64,000 bases of DNA from Mucilaginibacter gotjawali (GTDB taxonomy: Bacteria > Bacteroidota > Bacteroidia > Sphingobacteriales > Sphingobacteriaceae), in assembly GCF_002355435.1 (NCBI RefSeq), contig NZ_AP017313.1, positions 3,348,001 to 3,412,000 on the forward strand, given 5' to 3'. The notes beneath the pieces are model-generated. The model saw nothing but the letters and a program-made list of their open reading frames with translations. It made no database searches and had not been told where the DNA came from. Positions 62,997 to 64,000 of the stretch are shown piece by piece (position 1 is the first letter of the stretch; every line of letters begins with the position of its first letter). Both the position numbers and the translations under genes were made by a program.

Positions 62997-64000
62997 TTAG
63001 TTATTTTGTTTATTTGAAGTATCGGTGGCTGCGCTATCGGGATTACTTTCCCTGCGCATCTGTGCATCCCTGATCGCATTCAGGGTTGTTGAATCAACAA
63101 GCTTTTGTTTTTCCCTGTGCTTCCTGGTGTAATATTCGTTGGCCACTTGTTCAGAATCGATAGTTTTTGGTGTATCCACAACAGTTTTGGTAACAGGATT
63201 GGCAGGTACTGCCGATTTAGAAAATAACGAATAGCCCGCTAAACCCATAAAAACGAACAGTAAAACCATAAAGCCATAAAACACCGGTTTTGATAAATTT
63301 ATCATTCCGGTATCTGGGGGCGGTGTATAACTGGCTGCAGATACCGGCGGAGCTACTTCTCCAATTGCTGCCTGATTAACTTTGGAATTATTCCCCTTGC
63401 CTGTTTTAATATCGGCAATGCTATTTTCAATAATTGCCTCCTGTAACTGCATTCCATTTTTATACCGCTTCTCGGGTGATTTTTCAAGGCAATCTGCTAT
63501 TAAATCAAGTAACCATGCAGGCACCTGCATTTCCCGCTCTTTTTGGGTAGCCGTCCAGTTTTCTGGAAGATGTTGCCTGCGCAGCTCAAGCAAGTCGGGC
63601 ACCGCCAACTCCATATGCGCTATCATTACCGTGTTCCTGGCGGTTTCACCATTATCTTTTAAGGGAAAAGGTACCTGGCCAGCAAGCAATTCGTACAAAA
63701 TTACCCCATAGCTATACACATCGGTTTGAAACAGCATTTTACCCTCGTTCTGTTCAGGAGCCATAAATTCTATAGCGCCTGCGTGCCGCATACTGCTTCT
63801 GCGTTGCTCATCAGACATCGCCGACAGACCGAAATCAAGCAAAACGTAATTCCCTGAATGGATATTAAACTTAACATTATTGCTTTTAATGTCACCATGT
63901 TTTACGCCCACCTTATGGCAATGGGACAGGGCATTTGCAAGTTGATCGGCTACTTTTATCGTTTCTTTTATAGTAAAAATAGCTTCATGAGGCGGTTTGA
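62997..64000 (-). CDS. Ser/Thr protein kinase 2 (5' end outside the window)
   Basis: This partial Hanks-type kinase enters from the window edge: PPHEAIFTIKETIKVADQLANALSHCH, then catalytic loop VKHGDIKSNN, LLDFGLS, and EFMAPEQNEGKMLFQTDVYSYGVILYELLAGQ. C-terminal to the kinase domain are a linker, a transmembrane helix (FYGFMVLLFVFMGLAGYSLF) and a periplasmic tail of ~75 residues. It is a close paralogue of kinase 1 (54209-55545), intact at the position where that copy is shifted. The internal Met at 63911 is not the true start. It opens the visible kinase/FHA/PP2C/SEDS-PBP cluster. Confidence 0.9.
   Translation of the reverse strand, partial: KPPHEAIFTIKETIKVADQLANALSHCHKVGVKHGDIKSNNVKFNIHSGNYVLLDFGLSAMSDEQRRSSMRHAGAIEFMAPEQNEGKMLFQTDVYSYGVILYELLAGQVPFPLKDNGETARNTVMIAHMELAVPDLLELRRQHLPENWTATQKEREMQVPAWLLDLIADCLEKSPEKRYKNGMQLQEAIIENSIADIKTGKGNNSKVNQAAIGEVAPPVSAASYTPPPDTGMINLSKPVFYGFMVLLFVFMGLAGYSLFSKSAVPANPVTKTVVDTPKTIDSEQVANEYYTRKHREKQKLVDSTTLNAIRDAQMRRESNPDSAATDTSNKQNN

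Overview
The window looks like chromosomal DNA of a Bacteroidota bacterium, most likely a soil Sphingobacteriaceae member close to Mucilaginibacter or Pedobacter. This is inferred from protein style, not from a search. Supporting signs are an LruC-type lipoprotein, paired DUF6443/RHS proteins, an ISAon1-like element, a tRNA gene without encoded CCA, few Shine-Dalgarno sequences, and a textbook Bacteroidota promoter (TTTG, 19 nt, TACTTTTG) before the tRNA.

Layout. (1) 1-7.9 kb, minus strand: a gas-sensing phosphorelay with a sigma-54 NtrC-type regulator, an H-NOX haem protein, a very large HNOBA/multi-PAS hybrid kinase ending in Hpt, a FIST sensor protein and the start of another probable kinase. 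(2) 9-11 kb: an LruC lipoprotein gene preceded by a good sigma-54 promoter match. (3) 11.7-25.3 kb: an exopolysaccharide locus, with a seven-gene minus-strand operon (two GT2, polymerase, flippase, GT4, chain-length protein, short TolC-like protein) and plus-strand genes (receiver, sugar transferase with a receiver-like N-terminus, GT4, acyltransferase). (4) 26.4-53.9 kb: a region bracketed by a diverged tRNA-Ser 3'-end/terminator repeat. It holds a type II secretion-like machine split into two convergent operons (26.8-32 kb plus, 51.7-45.6 kb minus). Between them lie two giant RHS-type proteins, a membrane immunity protein, a displaced toxin tip with immunity gene, a REP-associated transposase and two identical IS110 copies. 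An ISAon1-like element sits beside the tRNA. (5) 54.2-64 kb, minus strand: a compact cluster of two Ser/Thr kinases, an FHA protein, a PP2C phosphatase, and a RodA/FtsW-type polymerase fused to a class B PBP. The content parallels the actinobacterial pstP-rodA-pbpA-pknA-pknB operon.

Six genes are each broken by an apparent single missing base, all within short homopolymer runs (about 24716, 29946, 45464, 54920, 56224 and 59605). Adding one base restores a sensible full-length protein each time. Systematic homopolymer undercalling in the assembly is the simplest explanation. Two sites also match the A_AAA_AAG slippery heptamer in the correct register, and one is an A8 tract next to a start codon, so programmed frameshifting or phase variation remain possible there.

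How the parts may work together (inference): NO or redox sensing feeds a sigma-54 regulator that may control the LruC lipoprotein and perhaps exopolysaccharide genes. The T2SS-like machine could export the RHS proteins encoded directly downstream of it. The kinase cluster would tune peptidoglycan synthesis by phosphorylation.
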